Source of the DNA: Prevotellaceae bacterium UBA1746
Lineage (GTDB): Bacteria > Bacteroidota > Bacteroidia > Bacteroidales > Bacteroidaceae
Reading direction: 5' to 3'
DNA length: 64,000 nt
Assembly: GCA_002314875.1 (NCBI GenBank)
Contig: DCHS01000017.1
Span: 141,601-205,600, forward strand
Shown here: positions 61,501 through 64,000 of the stretch, piece after piece
Layout of the letters: every line of letters starts with the position of its first letter
How positions within the stretch are numbered: position 1 is the first letter of the stretch
Translations under genes and position numbers: made by a program
Notes under the pieces: model-generated
Told to the model about the DNA's origin: nothing
Seen by the model: only the letters and a program-made list of their open reading frames with translations
Database searches by the model: none

Positions 61501-64000
61501 ACTCATACCGCAGAAATCGCTGAACTCCAGGCTAAGCTCGACGCTCTCGTTGCTAAGTTCAACGAAGTAGACAAGGCTCACCAGCAGAAGGAAAGCGACT
61601 ACGCTCTCCGTAACGCTGCTAACGTTCAGACCACCTATCAGGCTCTCAAGGATGCTGACAACGCATTCGATCACTACAGCGCTGAAGGTCAGGCTTCCGC
61701 TAACACTTGGGCTAAGGATGTAGCTGCTGAAATCGCTAAGGAAACTGGTAAGGAAGGCTTCGCTAACGTTACTACTTTCAAGGAACTCACCAACTACCTC
61801 ACTCAGGGTTACTACACTTACCTCGCAGATTGGGCTGCAGATGCTGCACAGCTCCACCACTCTGTAAGCGACATGAAGGCTATCCAGGATCTCTGCGTTT
61901 ACGTTCAGAACGTTCTCGTTAAGGTTCAGGAAGTAGTTGACGATAACGATAAGGCTATCGCTGCTATCACCGCTACCAAGTCTGCTCTCGATGCTATCCT
62001 TCCCGCTGCTGAAAAAGTAATCGATGATTACAGCGGTGAAGCTCAGGCTGCAGTTGCCGCTGACGAAACTGCTCTCGAAGCTGAACTCGCTGCTATCGAC
62101 AAGGCTATCAACGACGCTATCGCTAACGGTACTTCTCTCAAGGACTTCTCTGCAGGTTCTTCTACCGTAACCAAGGAAGCTGACGCTGACGGTAAGTTCT
62201 CTACCGAACAGGTTGACAAGACTCCTAACTTCGTATATAGCGACGAATGGAAGACTCGTATCACCAAGTTCTACAACGACGTCCTCTCTTATCGTGAGAA
62301 GGCAGCTCAGGCTGAAGCTGATCACAACCAGGATGTTCTCGAACAGCACTTGACCGATACCGATGCTGCTGTCCTCGCTCTCGAACCCGGTAAGGAAAAC
62401 TTCCCCGCTGATGCAGACCTCTGCAACAACGCTGCTTACACTGGTGCTGATGCTGAAGCTTACAAGGCTAACGTAAACGGTAAGGATGCTGAAGCTGGAC
62501 AGCGTACCGAAGTTGGTACCCACGTAGCTGACGAACGTACTGTTGTTGACGACACTAAGACCTTCGACCTCACCGACGTTGAAGCATTCGATACCGCTGC
62601 TGCTGACTATCAGGCTGCAATCGAAGCTCTCGACAAGGTTGTTAAGAACCACGTAGAAGTTGTTATCCCCGGTCTCACCGATGACGTTGACGAATACCTC
62701 GCAGACGTTAAGACTGCTCAGGCTACTCACGAGACTAAGGAAATCGAAGCTAACGTAGCTCTCGACACTCACGATAACACCACCAAGACTACTCTCGCTG
62801 GTGTTGAAGCAATGACTGGTGCTGATATCTATAAGAACGCTGATGTAACTCTTACTTACGAAGGCGCTACTGAACCCACCACTGTTACCGCTTCTAAGAC
62901 TATCGATACCAACCTCAAGACTGCTGAAGATCGTATCAAGTACGCTAACGACCTCCACATCACCGTTGGTCTCAAGGACGCTATCGACGCTGATCTTACC
63001 GCTGTTGACGATCTCACCGCAACCCTTAAGACCGCTATCGAAAAGAACGAAGAGGCTAAGAAGAACTTCAACGACAACGTAGTTCCCGCTATTGAAAAGT
63101 GTCTCACTGACATCAAGGCTGAAACTGGTTGGGCTATCTTCACCTCTGATATCGATCAGAAGGACGGTCTCGAGAAGCACGTTCATATTGTTAAGGGTTA
63201 CAACACCATCGAAGGTCTCGTAAATGCTCTTAAGAACTACGAACTTGCTCAGTACAACGCTGGTATGGCTGCTGATAAGGACGTTCTCGCTAAGATTAAC
63301 ACTGATAAGGAAGAAATTGCTACCCTTACCGCTAAGCTTATCGAAGAAATCCAGCTCAACGAGTCTACCAATACTACCAACGTTGGTCTCATCAACACTC
63401 TCGAGAACACCACTCTCAAGGATGCTGTAGACTACATCAACGCTACCTATACCAACACCGCTGCTGAAAATGCAACTGCTATCGCTGCTATCGAAGGTCA
63501 GATTTCTACCCTCAAGGCTGATAACAAGAGCTGGTATGAAGCAGGTAATGTTGTTAACTTCGATATCGCTTCTGCTATTAAGACTATCGAAGACGCTATC
63601 AAGACTCTCCGCAACGACGCTGCTAACAAGGAAACCGCATTCCTCGGTGAAAAGTATCGCGATGCTGTTGAAGCTCTCTCTACCGAGCTCGCTGGTCTCG
63701 ATGCAGTTTGCGAAGAAGCATTCGACGAAACCAAGGTTGCTGGTACTCGCACCGGTATCACCTATGACGACTGCGACACCAAGAATCCTTGCGCTTACGA
63801 ACTTACTAGCGAAGCACGTGCTCAGCTCGAAGCTGATGCTAAGCAGTTCAAGGAGGACGCTGAAGCTGCATACGCTGCAGGTACCGCTGAAGAATTCTTC
63901 AAGAGCGTTGCTACCACTCTCGCTGGCTACAAGACCCGCGTAGATGCTATCAAGGCTGACTTTATCGCTAAGGATACCGAACACAAGCGTCTCGAAGACG
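58597..64000 (+). CDS. Giant exported helical repeat protein (3' partial)
   Basis: The frame stays open from the ATG at 58597 to the window end: at least 1801 residues with no stop. The N-terminus MKKVVLYSGVLAAGLAGIATTANA is a clear signal peptide (cleavage likely after ANA). The mature chain is very rich in Ala, Asp, Glu, Lys, Asn and Thr, with heptad-like helical stretches, and reads as an elongated helical or coiled-coil surface protein. A block with DxDLCNNAxYTG...NVNGKD at residue 454 recurs at 1272, and AVCEExFD at 876 recurs at 1703; CDxxNPC at 923 recurs at 1726. This indicates an approximately 820-residue duplication. Codon choice is strongly biased (GCT, GTT, CTC, AAG, GAC), as in highly expressed genes. 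No family recognised. Confidence 0.85.
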   Translation, partial: MKKVVLYSGVLAAGLAGIATTANAAAPMSPKVNDMNAVNYSSAQRSALISKVTTLKADVDAAITDLNTKINSVKASQAYKDYDVDNTNAYCSLARLYCDELENQKADLVALQTSAGDLVTYANDLWSYSYWDDTSAGFGYAGSYNGINATYAKDLAALNAAVTKIGALYGVADGANKLYTSGGTTPTTDLVNEAYWNETLRSLNIMETYIDNLKNTINGYTTEPDRNAATEYLQATIAKNLAAGSTNYTDVFKGATPITDVDGANDAVTGKAIGPDDYLKEVVIAKQEIKNLIDASHTAGTSEADIDAHVAKINQLITDIAGIDNAVKTNQATYDANKATFGDVTDAMTEAEKQIGTYPANADTATKLATTKGDVKTEGDQIESDYKNGLYWDGEPVFDSTALLAEIATLRNEAAHNASTDYLKELTDRRTNILKEIEELEKNASSHNPAITNDPDLCNNALYTGKEAGYYEENVNGKDLAENVAALEAINNRITALTANIAKSYTDNKSEADLLNKYYAEMGVVVEFGRTSKTVEGGLRAALESYLDAVKEAQKVHEQTEAEYAKKLVDELAAVESARQSLVTTIATTKDECEDTTPHAGNNYSTNIAANSNKDEKDALHEDHEFEYDGKTLTYGLTNVVKGLDDNEAIDLAHDKVANNSILAKDHHTSKGYYNQVAAAELAKMNEELARTRAAWEDNQNSHKGHVATINDVADALTAADGYIKALPFYKDWEAGHDANLYCNEDFKYDTPVYAELNEKVAQVPGIIKTYIDAPGAPDLEKDFTLLGIMEFAYNGLKSLTSKIDTQINGVKGEIATRYAAGTSVEFIYGPEQAQELYTQIKNLENLAAFAQTCHEGYTFAHKAHLASVAMTAADAVCEESFDADETKATHGTKTAANADNYNALNIHLSANDNGKGIWYSECDQLNPCGFHDAAVKDLHDALRAQIVEVCQHIGKSLADVESKQNAATHTAEIAELQAKLDALVAKFNEVDKAHQQKESDYALRNAANVQTTYQALKDADNAFDHYSAEGQASANTWAKDVAAEIAKETGKEGFANVTTFKELTNYLTQGYYTYLADWAADAAQLHHSVSDMKAIQDLCVYVQNVLVKVQEVVDDNDKAIAAITATKSALDAILPAAEKVIDDYSGEAQAAVAADETALEAELAAIDKAINDAIANGTSLKDFSAGSSTVTKEADADGKFSTEQVDKTPNFVYSDEWKTRITKFYNDVLSYREKAAQAEADHNQDVLEQHLTDTDAAVLALEPGKENFPADADLCNNAAYTGADAEAYKANVNGKDAEAGQRTEVGTHVADERTVVDDTKTFDLTDVEAFDTAAADYQAAIEALDKVVKNHVEVVIPGLTDDVDEYLADVKTAQATHETKEIEANVALDTHDNTTKTTLAGVEAMTGADIYKNADVTLTYEGATEPTTVTASKTIDTNLKTAEDRIKYANDLHITVGLKDAIDADLTAVDDLTATLKTAIEKNEEAKKNFNDNVVPAIEKCLTDIKAETGWAIFTSDIDQKDGLEKHVHIVKGYNTIEGLVNALKNYELAQYNAGMAADKDVLAKINTDKEEIATLTAKLIEEIQLNESTNTTNVGLINTLENTTLKDAVDYINATYTNTAAENATAIAAIEGQISTLKADNKSWYEAGNVVNFDIASAIKTIEDAIKTLRNDAANKETAFLGEKYRDAVEALSTELAGLDAVCEEAFDETKVAGTRTGITYDDCDTKNPCAYELTSEARAQLEADAKQFKEDAEAAYAAGTAEEFFKSVATTLAGYKTRVDAIKADFIAKDTEHKRLED

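Noticed and set aside
61237..63984. 915-codon open frame on the minus strand inside the giant gene
   Set aside because: It is the codon-aligned complement of the plus frame, open only because the gene avoids TTA, CTA and TCA codons. It ends exactly at a TCA codon (61237-61239), lacks a signal peptide and has Ser/Val-rich nonsense composition.

Overview
The window reads as chromosomal DNA of a Bacteroidales bacterium, most likely in or near Prevotellaceae. Evidence: many genes have the Bacteroidetes-type promoter (-7 TAnnTTTG, with a -33 TTTG about 19-20 nt upstream); start sites lack strong Shine-Dalgarno sequences; there is an outer-membrane TonB receptor/lipoprotein locus; several secreted glycosidases are present; and several secreted proteins end in a YDLQGRR-type tail resembling type IX secretion sorting signals. 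The genus is an inference. No rRNA, prophage, insertion sequence or CRISPR array was seen.

Layout. 1-6.7 kb: two secreted beta-rich proteins with sorting-like tails (the first cut by the window start), a hairpin-rich spacer, and a TonB-receptor-like barrel. 6.9-16.3 kb: hisS and a secreted EEP-type nuclease on the minus strand, divergent from a TonB-dependent receptor, a DUF5689 lipoprotein, a tandem-repeat lipoprotein and a NUC1-type nuclease lipoprotein. I read this as a candidate extracellular nucleic-acid scavenging locus. 16.3-22.6 kb: housekeeping genes gyrB, acpP, fabF, rnc and greA, with a very strong hairpin between acpP and fabF, another in front of rnc, and an unusually long basic tail on RNase III. 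22.6-29.2 kb: HIT protein, GH95 fucosidase, DsbD-like protein, YifB/ComM. 29.3-35.6 kb (minus strand): small barrel protein, PA14-containing GH31, tRNA with CAT anticodon, S41 protease. 35.7-43 kb: (alpha/alpha)6 glycosidase and GH16 enzyme with a dockerin-like end, LemA and DUF2207, nadB. 43-48.2 kb: DUF2723 membrane protein, NodB-type deacetylase, queG. 48.2-57.9 kb: GH31, GH3, and a large C1-type cysteine peptidase with LamG and PKD domains.

58.6 kb to the end: one open frame of at least 1801 codons encodes a signal-peptide-bearing, Ala/Asp/Glu/Lys-rich, probably helical giant protein that runs off the window. It contains a diverged internal duplication of about 820 residues. Its strong codon bias leaves long antisense shadow frames that should not be annotated.

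The intergenic spacers carry several recurring short sequence families: a 9-nt-period TTCCGGnnn tract directly after stop codons; a composite GGTTATAAGG / GGCTTCGCC / GGTTCAAGAAGG element, part of which also lies in frame inside queG; CCCTATAAACC-like tracts; and a CCGCGGTAGTTT hairpin cluster. Together with the operon-embedded hairpins, these are the least explained structures here.
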